DNA from: Lactiplantibacillus paraplantarum
GTDB taxonomy: Bacteria; Bacillota; Bacilli; Lactobacillales; Lactobacillaceae
Assembly: GCF_003641145.1 (NCBI RefSeq)
Contig: NZ_CP032744.1
Span: forward strand, 1,860,001-1,924,000
Direction of reading: 5' to 3'
Length of the DNA stretch: 64,000 bases
Both the position numbers and the translations under genes were made by a program. Within the stretch, counting starts at the first letter, position 1, and every line of letters starts with the position of its first letter. Positions 1 through 8,813 of the stretch are shown one piece after another. Under the pieces are notes generated by a model, which saw only the letters and a list, made by a program, of their open reading frames with translations, did no database searches and was not told the DNA's origin.

Positions 1-263
1 TCCCGTGGCAGCTTCCCTTTCTTACGAGCTGGTGCAAAACCAACACCCAGTTCATAAGCTACTGGACAACCGACAATAAAGCCCCGCGCTTCAGGACCGA
101 CAATCATATCAACATGTTTATCACGCGCAAACTGCACGATCTGGTCGGTGGCTTCACGGTATGCTTCACCATCAGCCATCAAAGGCGAAATATCACGAAA
201 AATAATTCCGGGTTCGGGATAATCCGGAATACTAGCCACATACTTTTTTAAATCTAATGCCAT
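1..263 (-). CDS. apt: Adenine phosphoribosyltransferase, partial (3' end outside window)
   Basis: Purine salvage enzyme that makes AMP from adenine and PRPP in the cytoplasm. The visible N-terminal 87 residues begin [20 protein letters not shown] and run through the conserved FRDISPLM and [10 protein letters not shown] segments typical of bacterial Apt. The ATG is at 263-261. The remaining half, including the PRPP-binding loop, lies beyond the left edge. recJ ends 18 bases upstream in the same orientation, so the two are probably co-transcribed. The apt/recJ neighbourhood is common in Firmicutes. Identity is secure, completeness is not testable here. Confidence 0.93.
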   Translation of the reverse strand, partial: MALDLKKYVASIPDYPEPGIIFRDISPLMADGEAYREATDQIVQFARDKHVDMIVGPEARGFIVGCPVAYELGVGFAPARKKGKLPR

Positions 264-281
264 TTGTTCTTAACAGCTCCT

Positions 282-2618
282 TCAATTCTTAACCGCAGCC
301 TGGTTCTTCACCCATACTTGGAGCGCTGCAGATTTACTATATAAAAGCGTTTCTTCAGCAACGATTTGTTGCTCGCGTAGCTGATAACTAGGGGCGTGAT
401 GTAAATCCGCTTTCGCTGGATTCGAAACGCCATTCATGACACCATCATTTATTTTAACAAATCCAACCTCAAAAAACACCTGAATCATAAAAATAAGCAA
501 ATTTCGTTCAATATGCAGATGTTTAGCAACTAAGGTCAACTGATGATGAATGTCGACATCATGATGGGTAGCGGTGAACTGGAATAGCTTCGCAAACTGT
601 TCACGATTTGGCATCCCAGTCATATAAACCGATTCTTGCCGGTACAAATAGAGGGTCACCTGATCAAGCGCAATTGTGGTTAAGAGTTGCGTCATGTCAG
701 CAAGCGTATCAGGACAATCCACAACAAAGACGGCATGACTGGCCGTGACCGCTGCTAGCTCTACCGTCGTATCACCGACCCACACAGCTTGGACTTGTGA
801 TCCTAAGTATTGTTGAACTTTTTTCAATAATCGCTGATGGAAGAAAAGATAGACACCCGGTGCTTGAAATAAATGGGCTGACAAATGTTGCGTCCGAGCA
901 TCAATCACTTGGGTACCAGTCACCGCAATATCTTTAATCATAATTTGCGGCTTTGTCTGCCCATTCCAAGTATTTTCACTCAACTCACCAACTAGCGTGA
1001 CATCTGCGGGACTCGCCTGAACGGCAGGTAACGCTGCTCCCATTGAAAAACCAATGGCGTCAACATTAACCGTCTCATCGCCAAGTTGTAATTTTAAATG
1101 CTGTTGATCACTACCAATCGCTCGCGCCTGTGGAATCATGTTTGGGGTTAATTCAAACACTGGCGCCGGATTATCCGTCCCAAATGGTGCTAACGTTTGA
1201 ATATCCGCTAGCGTTGCCAAGGTCGCCTCAGCTAATGGTAACGTGCCATCAATTGGCAAACTGACCTGCGCGTTAGCCGCCAGTTGCTGATTGACCGCTG
1301 CTTCTTCCATCGCCGCTTTAAGGGTCGCCAGTTGATCGGCCATCACGGTCAAGCCAACCGCCATGTGATGACCACCAAATGCAACTAACGCCTCCCGGAC
1401 AGGATCAATCGCAGCGAATAAATTATACGCCTCAACACTCCGGCCACTACCCTTGAGACGACCTTCGTCATCTTCATTTAGCACTAATGTTGGCTTACCA
1501 GTCGTTTCAACCACGTGGCTTGCGACAATACCCAAAACCCCTTCATGCCAACCATGGCCGGTAATCACTAAGGTTTGACGGGCCTGATTATCAGCCGTTT
1601 GTGCCTGTTCAATGGCACTAGCACTAATTGTTTTAACCAGGCCTTGCCGTTTTTCATTCAATTGATTGACCTGTTTAGCCAATGCCGTGGCCCGTTCATC
1701 ATCCAAAGTCGTTAATAATTCAACACCACTTTGAGCCGACTGCAACCGACCCAGCGCGTTTAATCGCGGCGCAATTCCAAAACCAATGCTAGTCTCATTC
1801 AATTTATCAGGAACTAACCCAGCTTCTTGAATCAACGCTGCTAAACCCGGTCGCGTCGTCTGTTGCAAGACTTTCAAACCAAGTGTCACCAAAGTCCGGT
1901 TTTCAGCTGTTAAACTTACCAGGTCAGCAACCGTCCCAATGGCGGCCAGGTCTAATAATTCTTCCGGAACCTCTTCAAGTAGCGCAGTCGCCACTTTAAA
2001 CGCCACGCCGGCACCAGAAAGACCACCAAATGGATAACTGCCCTCTGGATGTCGTGGATGAACAATGGCGTAAGCATGCGGCAATTCAGTCGGTAACTCA
2101 TGATGATCGGTCACCACGACATCAATGCCCTGTTCCTGCACCTGATTGATAACTGCATTTCCCGCGACACCGTTGTCCACCGTCACAAATAGCTTCGTTC
2201 CAGCCGCAATCAACCGGTCAAAAGCGGCCTGATTAGGACCATAGCCATCTTTGAAACGATCCGGAATATAGTAATTCACGTTAGCACCAATTTGGTCCAG
2301 CGTTTCATACATGATTGACGTACTCGTTAACCCATCCGCATCATAATCGCCGTAAATGGTAATTTGATCCCCAGCAATGACCGCCTCTTGGATGCGCTCA
2401 ACAGCTTTTTCCATGTCGTGCATGGTCATTGGGTCCAGCAATGGTTGTTGATCCGCGTGCAGGAATGGCACGGCTTCTTTGGCCGTATTAATGCCCCGCA
2501 TCATTAACAGACGGGCAACTAAGGGGGTCACGCTAGCCGCCTCAGCCAACTTATCAACATCGGCTTCATCAATGGACGTCGTCAAGCGTGGTACCCACTT
2601 CTTCTTTGCCGCTAACAT
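282..2618 (-). CDS. recJ: Single-stranded-DNA-specific exonuclease RecJ
   Basis: 5'-3' ssDNA exonuclease of recombination and mismatch/base-excision repair. The 778-residue product has the DHH phosphoesterase core: IYGDYDADGLTS near residue 90 and VVTDHHELP near residue 170, with the DHHA1 region containing GGHHMAVG further on. The long C-terminal extension is usual for Firmicute RecJ. The ATG at 2618 follows AAAGGAAGG. It is the second gene visible in a minus-strand run (lapA-like, recJ, apt) with short gaps. Full length with no missing motif seen. Confidence 0.96.
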   Translation of the reverse strand: MLAAKKKWVPRLTTSIDEADVDKLAEAASVTPLVARLLMMRGINTAKEAVPFLHADQQPLLDPMTMHDMEKAVERIQEAVIAGDQITIYGDYDADGLTSTSIMYETLDQIGANVNYYIPDRFKDGYGPNQAAFDRLIAAGTKLFVTVDNGVAGNAVINQVQEQGIDVVVTDHHELPTELPHAYAIVHPRHPEGSYPFGGLSGAGVAFKVATALLEEVPEELLDLAAIGTVADLVSLTAENRTLVTLGLKVLQQTTRPGLAALIQEAGLVPDKLNETSIGFGIAPRLNALGRLQSAQSGVELLTTLDDERATALAKQVNQLNEKRQGLVKTISASAIEQAQTADNQARQTLVITGHGWHEGVLGIVASHVVETTGKPTLVLNEDDEGRLKGSGRSVEAYNLFAAIDPVREALVAFGGHHMAVGLTVMADQLATLKAAMEEAAVNQQLAANAQVSLPIDGTLPLAEATLATLADIQTLAPFGTDNPAPVFELTPNMIPQARAIGSDQQHLKLQLGDETVNVDAIGFSMGAALPAVQASPADVTLVGELSENTWNGQTKPQIMIKDIAVTGTQVIDARTQHLSAHLFQAPGVYLFFHQRLLKKVQQYLGSQVQAVWVGDTTVELAAVTASHAVFVVDCPDTLADMTQLLTTIALDQVTLYLYRQESVYMTGMPNREQFAKLFQFTATHHDVDIHHQLTLVAKHLHIERNLLIFMIQVFFEVGFVKINDGVMNGVSNPAKADLHHAPSYQLREQQIVAEETLLYSKSAALQVWVKNQAAVKN

Positions 2619-2639
2619 GGCATCCTTCCTTTCAACTAC

Positions 2640-2990
2640 TTACTTATCGGTTGGCGTGGTTGGTTGTTCGACCACTGCCCGCTTTTGTTTACCTTTATTA
2701 TTCAAACGCAACGTTAATTGCTTATTTTCAGCAGTCAACTTGTCAATCTTAGCCTGGGCCGCTGCCAATGCTTCACTATGGGCGGTCCGTTCCTTGGATT
2801 CATTGACCGTTGCCATCAGTACTGCGGTAATAACGCCTAAGATCAACGTCACCACAATGACCAAGATCAGTGGCCAATGAACCGCTGTAATCCCAAAATT
2901 GATTCGCACTGGTTCCACGTTTAAAATTGCAAAAATAATCACGACTAACGCAATGACTAGTGCACTCACTAACCGCCATTGATTCTTCAT
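2640..2990 (-). CDS. LapA family (DUF1049-like) membrane protein
   Basis: Small membrane protein of about 116 residues with two hydrophobic segments (roughly residues 8-25 and 38-60) followed by a charged, coiled-coil-like tail rich in Lys, Glu and Gln. This matches the LapA/YrvD-type family; in enterics LapA works with LapB in envelope lipid control, but the role in Firmicutes is unsettled. I prefer the ATG at 2990 because AGGGG sits 9 bases upstream; the ATG at 2999 would touch the ribosome binding site. It lies between an SDR gene and recJ in an apparent operon. Confidence 0.75.
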   Translation of the reverse strand: MKNQWRLVSALVIALVVIIFAILNVEPVRINFGITAVHWPLILVIVVTLILGVITAVLMATVNESKERTAHSEALAAAQAKIDKLTAENKQLTLRLNNKGKQKRAVVEQPTTPTDK

Positions 2991-3002
2991 TAAACTCATC
3001 CC

Positions 3003-3794
3003 CTATTTAAAATTAAAAACCGTCCCCGTCAGCCAATCCCCGAGCTTGGGTGCCAGCTGATAACCTAAATTAGCCGCCGACATCACCCAGGGCCGATTCA
3101 ATTCACGCCGTTGATGTCCCAGTTTGCTCACAATCAACTCAGCAAACTTAACGGGATTCAATGCCAGCTGCTCGACGCGTTCTAAGTAATGTCCGGCTGG
3201 ATCCGCAATCTTAAAAAAGTCCGTTTTAATGGGGCCCGGATTAACCGTCAGCACGTTAACATGGGCATCCTTTAACTCTAGACGTAGTGCATTGTCATAA
3301 GCAATAACAGCCGCCTTACTAGCTGCATAAACGGCCGACTTCGGTGTTGCAATTTTGCCAGCCATCGAGGCGATATTAACAATTTCACCGGCTTGCTGTT
3401 TGACCATTCGCTGTGCAGCCAGTTGGCTAACATACATGGTTCCCAACGTATTGACACGCAACATTTTCGCCATCACCGCTGCATCCATCGCGGTTACCGT
3501 CGTCATATCACCAAAACCAGCGGCATTAATGACCACATCCAATTGACCAAATAGCTCATCGATGGTTGTAAAGACGTGATCAACGTCCGCCACGTGGCCC
3601 ACGTCACAAGTAATCGCCACGGCCTGCCCTTGTGATAACAGACGACATTGATCAGCCACTTGTGTTAGCCGTTCACGTCGGCGGGCTGCTAAGACGACAT
3701 TGGCTCCCTGACTCGCCACGGCTAGGGCTAATTGTTCGCCCAGTCCACTAGATGCGCCAGTGACCAAAACAGTTTTACCCATTAAGTTTGTCAT
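3003..3794 (-). CDS. Short-chain dehydrogenase/reductase (YqjQ-like)
   Basis: NAD(P)-dependent oxidoreductase of the classical SDR family, 263 residues. The N-terminal cofactor motif TGASSGLG is at about residues 12-19, NAAG near 90, the active-site Ser in NIASM, and the YAASK catalytic pair near residue 157. The substrate cannot be read from sequence. It is 9 bases downstream of rnz and 12 bases upstream of the LapA-like gene, so it is part of the rnz-SDR-lapA-recJ-apt run. A similar rnz (yqjK) - SDR (yqjQ) neighbourhood exists in Bacillus (established knowledge). Confidence 0.88.
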   Translation of the reverse strand: MTNLMGKTVLVTGASSGLGEQLALAVASQGANVVLAARRRERLTQVADQCRLLSQGQAVAITCDVGHVADVDHVFTTIDELFGQLDVVINAAGFGDMTTVTAMDAAVMAKMLRVNTLGTMYVSQLAAQRMVKQQAGEIVNIASMAGKIATPKSAVYAASKAAVIAYDNALRLELKDAHVNVLTVNPGPIKTDFFKIADPAGHYLERVEQLALNPVKFAELIVSKLGHQRRELNRPWVMSAANLGYQLAPKLGDWLTGTVFNFK

Positions 3795-3803
3795 TTACTT
3801 GAC

Positions 3804-4739
3804 CTAACCTTTCTCAGGTAATGGAATATCAATTACATCAAAGTCGCGAACGACTTTTGAGTGACTGAAGACTTTCTGTGCTTGTTTTTGCAGTTCCTTA
3901 CTTAACTTACCAGTATACCGGGCCGAAATATGTGTTAATAACAACTGCTTAACACCGGCTTGCTGGGCCACCTGAGCTGCTTGGGTACTCGTTGAATGGT
4001 AATAGTTATGTGCCAACTTACCTTCATCTTTTCCGAACGTGCTCTCATGAACTAAGGCATCCGCATCCTGTGCCAAACTGACCGCGTGCGGTGTCCGCCG
4101 AGTATCACCGAGAATCGTTACTGTTCGCCCTTTTTGTGGCGCAGCGATGTAATCTTGTCCATTGATTGTCCGACCATCAGGCAACGTCACCGTTTTGCCG
4201 GCTTTTAATTGACCATAGACGGGACCACTCGGAATGTTCAGGGCTTTGAGTCGCTCTGCTTGTAATTCACCTGGGTGATCAGCTTCTTCCACCCGGTAAC
4301 CGAAACAAGCAATCCGATGATCCAGAGGCTCACAACTTACTTTGAACGTGGCATCTTCAAAGACCGTCTCAGCCTTCGTGATTTCATGAAACTTCAATGG
4401 ATATGACAAATGGGTACCAGAGACCCGCAACGCCGTTTGAACGAAGTCACGCACACCAACTGGCCCGTATACCGTCAATGGCTCGTCACCACCCTGAAAT
4501 GACCGCGAACTCAATAATCCTGGCAAGCCAAAGATATGATCACCGTGTAGATGGGTAATAAATATTTTGGCAATTTTGCGGGGCTTTAACGTCGTGCGTA
4601 AAATCTGATGTTGCGTCCCTTCGCCGACATCGAACAACCAGACTTCATTCCGTTCATCTAATAACCGCAATGCTGTGCTGGTGACGTTTCGAAATTTACC
4701 CGGTGAACCGGCACCGGTACCTAAAAATTCTAATTGCAT
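3804..4739 (-). CDS. rnz: Ribonuclease Z (tRNA 3' processing endonuclease)
   Basis: Metallo-beta-lactamase-fold endonuclease that removes 3' trailers from tRNA precursors lacking encoded CCA. The 311-residue product starts [20 protein letters not shown] and carries the zinc motif [10 protein letters not shown] near residue 62, LGDTRR near residue 212 and the late HxS motif in LLTHISARY. The length is that of the short RNase Z class. Start ATG at 4739. First gene of the leftmost minus-strand operon. Confidence 0.95.
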   Translation of the reverse strand: MQLEFLGTGAGSPGKFRNVTSTALRLLDERNEVWLFDVGEGTQHQILRTTLKPRKIAKIFITHLHGDHIFGLPGLLSSRSFQGGDEPLTVYGPVGVRDFVQTALRVSGTHLSYPLKFHEITKAETVFEDATFKVSCEPLDHRIACFGYRVEEADHPGELQAERLKALNIPSGPVYGQLKAGKTVTLPDGRTINGQDYIAAPQKGRTVTILGDTRRTPHAVSLAQDADALVHESTFGKDEGKLAHNYYHSTSTQAAQVAQQAGVKQLLLTHISARYTGKLSKELQKQAQKVFSHSKVVRDFDVIDIPLPEKG

Positions 4740-5139
4740 ATTTTTGTTCGTCCTATCTATACAGTCTGCTAACTATTTTACCGAATCTAACGGCAATACA
4801 CAATTGTTAGCACTGCAAAGTCATGACCGGTGAACACAATTGCACCCACCGATCGTCATTTTAAAAATGACTTCAATTTATTCTAACATGTCACGCCAAA
4901 ATTATCGCACTGGTTTTTTAAGAATTCGACTGCTGATAACGCGGTGACCACTAACTGTTCACACCTGAAGCTGCCAGCATCCAGCAACCCATTTTCACAT
5001 CAAATTGACTATCATGACTGGTTGTGACCGTTTTCATCAAAAACGTCATCGACTAACTATGAATTACTGTCAATATTGCTTAACCTAATCGACTATCGTA
5101 TACTTGCTTACAAAAGTATCTCAATACGAGGTGACCACT
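4740..5139. other. 400-base intergenic region between divergent rnz and a small orphan gene
   Basis: No coding region can be supported here. It must hold the rnz promoter on the minus strand and the promoter of the small gene at 5140 on the plus strand. A short perfect inverted repeat, GTCATTTT/AAAATGAC, lies near 4856-4872. The AT-rich stretches otherwise show nothing recognisable. Confidence 0.6.
5076..5104 (+). promoter_or_regulatory. Sigma-A-type promoter of the 5140 small gene
   Basis: TTGCTT at 5076-5081 and TATACT at 5099-5104 are separated by 17 bases. This predicts a transcript start near 5111 and a leader of about 30 bases before the ATG at 5140. Confidence 0.6.
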
Positions 5140-5424
5140 ATGCGACTCATTGACTTTAACTTATCAACCGCTGATTTACAACAAATGCTACCACTATATT
5201 GGGAACCCGTGACCAATCAAGCCCATCCCATTCAAAGCGTCACACTCATTGATCAACAATTAGTATTAGTAGCCGCGCGATCTGGAGTACCACTGACGCT
5301 GGACCAATTCAACGCCCGTACCCGCCAAATCAGTGGACAGACTCAACTCTACATACAGACCGCGTCCCAACCACTCCGTTTATTTGGCTATCGGCTTAGC
5401 CAGCAACGACTATTGTTCGGCTGA
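5140..5424 (+). CDS. Small hypothetical protein (94 residues)
   Basis: Not recognised. The ATG at 5140 has GAGGTGA just upstream and is preferred to an in-frame ATG at 5104, which overlaps the -10 box. The product is soluble, with no signal peptide or membrane segment, and contains repeated Gln-rich stretches (TADLQQML, RQISGQTQLYIQTASQ). It is monocistronic, with its own promoter and a strong terminator 25 bases after the stop. The clean promoter, RBS and terminator argue it is a real gene. Function unknown. Confidence 0.65.
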   Translation: MRLIDFNLSTADLQQMLPLYWEPVTNQAHPIQSVTLIDQQLVLVAARSGVPLTLDQFNARTRQISGQTQLYIQTASQPLRLFGYRLSQQRLLFG

Positions 5425-5443
5425 GGACGTGGACCCAGATCCA

Positions 5444-5487
5444 AAAAAGCAGCGTGGTTAGTTAAGATCCTAACCACGCTGCTTTTT
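5444..5487. terminator. Bidirectional terminator between the orphan gene and obgE
   Basis: Perfect 13-bp stem GCAGCGTGGTTAG (5449-5461) with its complement at 5470-5482, flanked by A-run and T-run on either side. It can end the plus-strand orphan gene and also the obgE transcript coming from the right. Confidence 0.85.
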
Positions 5488-5579
5488 GTTCCATTATTAT
5501 TTTATCGCAGGTCTGGCCGCCAGAAATTAATCTGACTGTCGTGACAAGCATCGTCAACTGGCCATCGATTCAAGCACAT

Positions 5580-6875
5580 CTAATCCATGAATTGGAACGA
5601 GTAATCCAAGATTTGAATCGTATCATCATTCTTAGCACCGGCTGCCCGTAAAGCGTCATCAACGCCCATACCACGCAGTTGCCGCGCAAACCGCATTAGA
5701 CTTTCTTCATGGTCTAAGTTGGTCATCTTAAATAGTCGTTCCAACTTTTCACCAGACAAGACAAACAAGCCTGGTTCTGGGTTATCAATGTTAAAGTCCG
5801 CATTCGTCTCAGTCGTGTAATCCCGGTGCTTCAAATCGTCAACACCCTTGATTGGGAATTGTGGTGTCGTATCTAATAAGTCAGCCGTCTTGGCTAACAA
5901 GGCTTTCAGTCCCTGTTGCGTGATCGACGATACTGGAAAGACAGCCGGTGTGTTGGGTAACATATCATCCGTCGCTAACTTCGCCTTAAAGGCTTCCAGA
6001 TTAGCTTCGGCATCCGGCATATCCATCTTAGTCGCCACCACGATTTGGGGCCGTTTTAAGAGATCAGGATCATAACTCGTCAACTCATGGTTGATTTTAT
6101 GATAGTCTTCAAACGGATCATTTTCTTCCACACCACTCATATCAATGAGATGTAAAATAACGCGGGTCCGTTCGATATGCCGCAAGAACTGAATCCCTAA
6201 GCCGACCCCGTTAGCCGCACCTTCAATCAAGCCAGGCAAATCAGCCATGACAAAATCGCGACCGTCATCCAAGCGAACCATCCCGAGATTAGGCACTAAG
6301 GTCGTAAAATGGTAGGCCGCAATCTTCGGCTTAGCACTCGTGACAACGGAAAGCAGTGTCGACTTACCAACTGAAGGAAACCCGACTAAGCCAACATCAG
6401 CCAAAACTTTCAATTCCATTCGAATTGTCAGTTCATCTCCAGGTTCACCGTTTTCAGCAATTTCTGGCGCCGGATTTTTGGGACTAGCAAAATGAATATT
6501 GCCCCGGCCACCCCGGCCACCTTTGGCGACAACTAGCCGTTGATCTTTACTGACGATATCACCAATCAACTCACCAGTCTCCGCATCCGTCACCGTGGTC
6601 CCAAGCGGCACCTTAATGACTGTATCCTTCGCAGAACGACCAGTCATCTGCTTGATCATCCCGTTACCACCAGCGGCAGCCTTGAATTTCCGCGTGTACC
6701 GAAAATCCATCAACGTCCGTAGCCCTTCATCGGCTTGTAAGACCACGCTCCCACCGCGGCCGCCATCACCACCAGCTGGGCCACCATTGGGTACAAACTT
6801 TTCACGGCGGAAAGCAACCATGCCGTTACCACCGTTACCGGCCTTTACATCTACTTTTACTTGATCAACAAACAT
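5580..6875 (-). CDS. obgE: GTPase Obg (CgtA)
   Basis: Essential GTPase associated with 50S ribosome assembly and stress signalling. From the ATG at 6875 ([18 protein letters not shown]) the product is 431 residues: a glycine-rich Obg fold (1-158), the G domain with GFPSVGKST near residue 168, DLPGLIEGA near residue 213 and ATKMD near residue 283, and a C-terminal OCT domain. The ATG follows ACAGGAGAACAAAAC; the 38 codons of open frame upstream show no conserved features. It is monocistronic on the minus strand, divergent from fruR. Confidence 0.96.
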   Translation of the reverse strand: MFVDQVKVDVKAGNGGNGMVAFRREKFVPNGGPAGGDGGRGGSVVLQADEGLRTLMDFRYTRKFKAAAGGNGMIKQMTGRSAKDTVIKVPLGTTVTDAETGELIGDIVSKDQRLVVAKGGRGGRGNIHFASPKNPAPEIAENGEPGDELTIRMELKVLADVGLVGFPSVGKSTLLSVVTSAKPKIAAYHFTTLVPNLGMVRLDDGRDFVMADLPGLIEGAANGVGLGIQFLRHIERTRVILHLIDMSGVEENDPFEDYHKINHELTSYDPDLLKRPQIVVATKMDMPDAEANLEAFKAKLATDDMLPNTPAVFPVSSITQQGLKALLAKTADLLDTTPQFPIKGVDDLKHRDYTTETNADFNIDNPEPGLFVLSGEKLERLFKMTNLDHEESLMRFARQLRGMGVDDALRAAGAKNDDTIQILDYSFQFMD

Positions 6876-7030
6876 GTTTTGTTCTCCTGTTTCTTCTATA
6901 TTATTATCTACGAAATCCGATCGTGCGAAATTAGATACCTGACCTAGTATACAAATCTTCGGCCACTTCGTCAAAAGTTCCACGCCCAATCAAGATAATC
7001 AGCTTAAAATAACTCTTGGTGATGATTCAA

Positions 7031-7090
7031 TGACGGATTTTGATTTATTTTGACAGTTTTTGAAGGTTTTTGTTGCATTTTGACGCTTAA
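7031..7090 (+). promoter_or_regulatory. Six 10-bp phased direct repeats upstream of fruR (probable operator)
   Basis: Reading in exact 10-base steps from 7031 gives TGACGGATTT, TGATTTATTT, TGACAGTTTT, TGAAGGTTTT, TGTTGCATTT and TGACGCTTAA: TG at positions 1-2 in all six, TTT at 8-10 in the first five. A period of one helical turn places each unit on the same DNA face. DeoR-family sugar repressors commonly bind tandem sites by their own operons, so FruR is the obvious ligand. That assignment is an inference. Confidence 0.6.
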
Positions 7091-7101
7091 ACAGGTATAT
7101 T
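7073..7101 (+). promoter_or_regulatory. Putative fruRKA promoter
   Basis: TTGCAT at 7073-7078 and TATATT at 7096-7101 with 17-base spacing. The -35 box lies inside the fifth unit of the 10-bp repeat array, so a bound repressor would occlude polymerase. The predicted start near 7108 leaves a very short leader before the GGAGGG RBS, so the true start could be elsewhere. Confidence 0.45.
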
Positions 7102-7122
7102 ATTATGCGGAGGGATTTGAAA

Positions 7123-7878
7123 GTGCTTACAGAAGAACGTCAACAGTACATTTTAAATACGATCCGTTTCAAGGGCATTATTAAAATCAAGGACATCTGT
7201 TCTGAAACTCGTTGTTCCGAGTCCACGGCACGCCGTGATCTCCAACAATTAGAAGAACAGGGCGAGTTACTCCGCGTCCACGGTGGCGCAAAATACATGA
7301 ACTCGCTTCAAGAAGAACCCGCGATGAATGATAAGGTTTCCCGTAACGTTAATGCTAAGGACCATATCGCGCAGCAAGCGGTTGCAAATATTCAAGTCGA
7401 TGACGTGATTTATTTGGATGCTGGTACATCAACACTGGCGATGATCCACCATTTAAATCCCAGTTATAACTTGCGGGTTGTAACTAATGGGGTCGTCCAT
7501 GCTTCCGCCTTAGCGGACATGGGCATCCAGACCTACTTGCTTGGTGGCAATTTGAAAGGCACCACCAAAGCCGTGATTGGTCCCGAAGCCGTTAAGTCGT
7601 TAGAGGAATACCGATTCAACAAAGTTTTTCTTGGCATCAACGGTGTCCATCCCAAATTCGGGCTCACAACACCCGACCCTGATGAAGCGGTCGTCAAAAA
7701 AACCGCAATTTTACAAAGTGAAGAAAGCTTTATCTTAGCTGACAACACTAAGTTCGATCACGTTTCGTTTGCGCGCGTCGGTGATTTATCCAGTGCGACC
7801 ATCATCACCGATCAACTCACACCAAGCGTTGCCGAACAATATCAACCATTAACTACGATTCAGGAGGTTCAATCATGA
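7123..7878 (+). CDS. fruR: DeoR-family transcriptional repressor of the fructose operon
   Basis: Sugar-phosphate-responsive regulator, 251 residues from the GTG at 7123, which lies 8 bases after GGAGGG. An in-frame ATG at 7105 precedes this RBS and is unlikely. The N-terminal DeoR helix-turn-helix covers about residues 5-55 (CSESTARRDLQQLEEQGEL); the rest is a DeoR C-terminal sensor domain with YLDAGTST and VVTNG, likely binding fructose 1-phosphate (family knowledge). It overlaps fruK by 4 bases (ATGA) and heads fruRKA, so it is probably autoregulated through the phased repeats upstream. Confidence 0.92.
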   Translation: MLTEERQQYILNTIRFKGIIKIKDICSETRCSESTARRDLQQLEEQGELLRVHGGAKYMNSLQEEPAMNDKVSRNVNAKDHIAQQAVANIQVDDVIYLDAGTSTLAMIHHLNPSYNLRVVTNGVVHASALADMGIQTYLLGGNLKGTTKAVIGPEAVKSLEEYRFNKVFLGINGVHPKFGLTTPDPDEAVVKKTAILQSEESFILADNTKFDHVSFARVGDLSSATIITDQLTPSVAEQYQPLTTIQEVQS

Positions 7879-8792
7879 TTTATACCATTACTGTCAATCC
7901 ATCAATTGACTACGTGGTGCAACTACCCCAAATGACCCTCGGTAGCGTTAACCGATTAGCACATACGGCGAAACTGCCTGGTGGTAAAGGTATCAACGTT
8001 TCACAAATTTTAAACGACCTACACCAACCCAACAGAGCTCTCGGCTTTATCGGTGGGTTTACCGGCACGTTTATTAGTGATGCTTTAAAAGCCAAGGGCC
8101 TAGATTGCCACTTCACACCAATTGCCGATGATACCCGGATCAACGTGAAAATTCACGCTGAAGAGGAAACCGAATTAAATGGTGCGGGTCCCGACATCAC
8201 AACAAATGAAATCGACAACTTCTATACCGAATTAGCCGATCTAACACCAGATGACGTGGTCGTCATGTCTGGTAGTCTGGCACCTAGCTTACCCGATAGC
8301 TTCTACTACGATATTATTCAAAAGGTTGAAGCTGCCGGTGCGAACTTTGTCATCGACACGACCGGTGAAGCCTTGAAGAAGACTTTGCCAAGTCACCCAC
8401 TTGTGGTTAAACCGAATAACCATGAACTGGCTGATTACTATCACACGACGTTTAATGGCCAAGCCGATATTATCGCGGCGGGACAACGGATGCTGGCTGA
8501 AGGTGCACAACACGTGCTGATTTCAATGGCTGGCGATGGTGGCCTTCTAATCACCAAAGATGCGGTCTACTTTAGTCCCGCACCTAAGGGCCAAGTAATC
8601 AACTCAGTCGGTGCCGGTGATTCAATGATTGGTGGTTTTGTCGGCACATTTGCCAAAACACACGACGCTGTTGAAAGTTTCCGTTACGGTCTCGCCTGCG
8701 GATCCGCAACCGCCTTTTCGGAAGACATTGCGACCCGCGCCAAGATCGACGAAATCTTGCCACTCATTAAAATTGAAAAACTCGCTCACTAA
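7875..8792 (+). CDS. fruK: 1-phosphofructokinase
   Basis: Phosphorylates fructose 1-phosphate to fructose 1,6-bisphosphate. The 305-residue PfkB/ribokinase-fold protein begins MIYTITVNPSIDYVV, has the PGGKGINVS sugar-binding motif near residue 35 and the C-terminal SVGAGDSMIGGFVG catalytic/anion-hole motif near residue 245. The ATG overlaps the fruR stop, and its RBS (CAGGAGGTTC) lies inside fruR, so translation is coupled. fruA follows after 21 bases. Confidence 0.95.
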   Translation: MIYTITVNPSIDYVVQLPQMTLGSVNRLAHTAKLPGGKGINVSQILNDLHQPNRALGFIGGFTGTFISDALKAKGLDCHFTPIADDTRINVKIHAEEETELNGAGPDITTNEIDNFYTELADLTPDDVVVMSGSLAPSLPDSFYYDIIQKVEAAGANFVIDTTGEALKKTLPSHPLVVKPNNHELADYYHTTFNGQADIIAAGQRMLAEGAQHVLISMAGDGGLLITKDAVYFSPAPKGQVINSVGAGDSMIGGFVGTFAKTHDAVESFRYGLACGSATAFSEDIATRAKIDEILPLIKIEKLAH

Positions 8793-8813
8793 AGAAAGGA
8801 CTGTTACCTTAAC

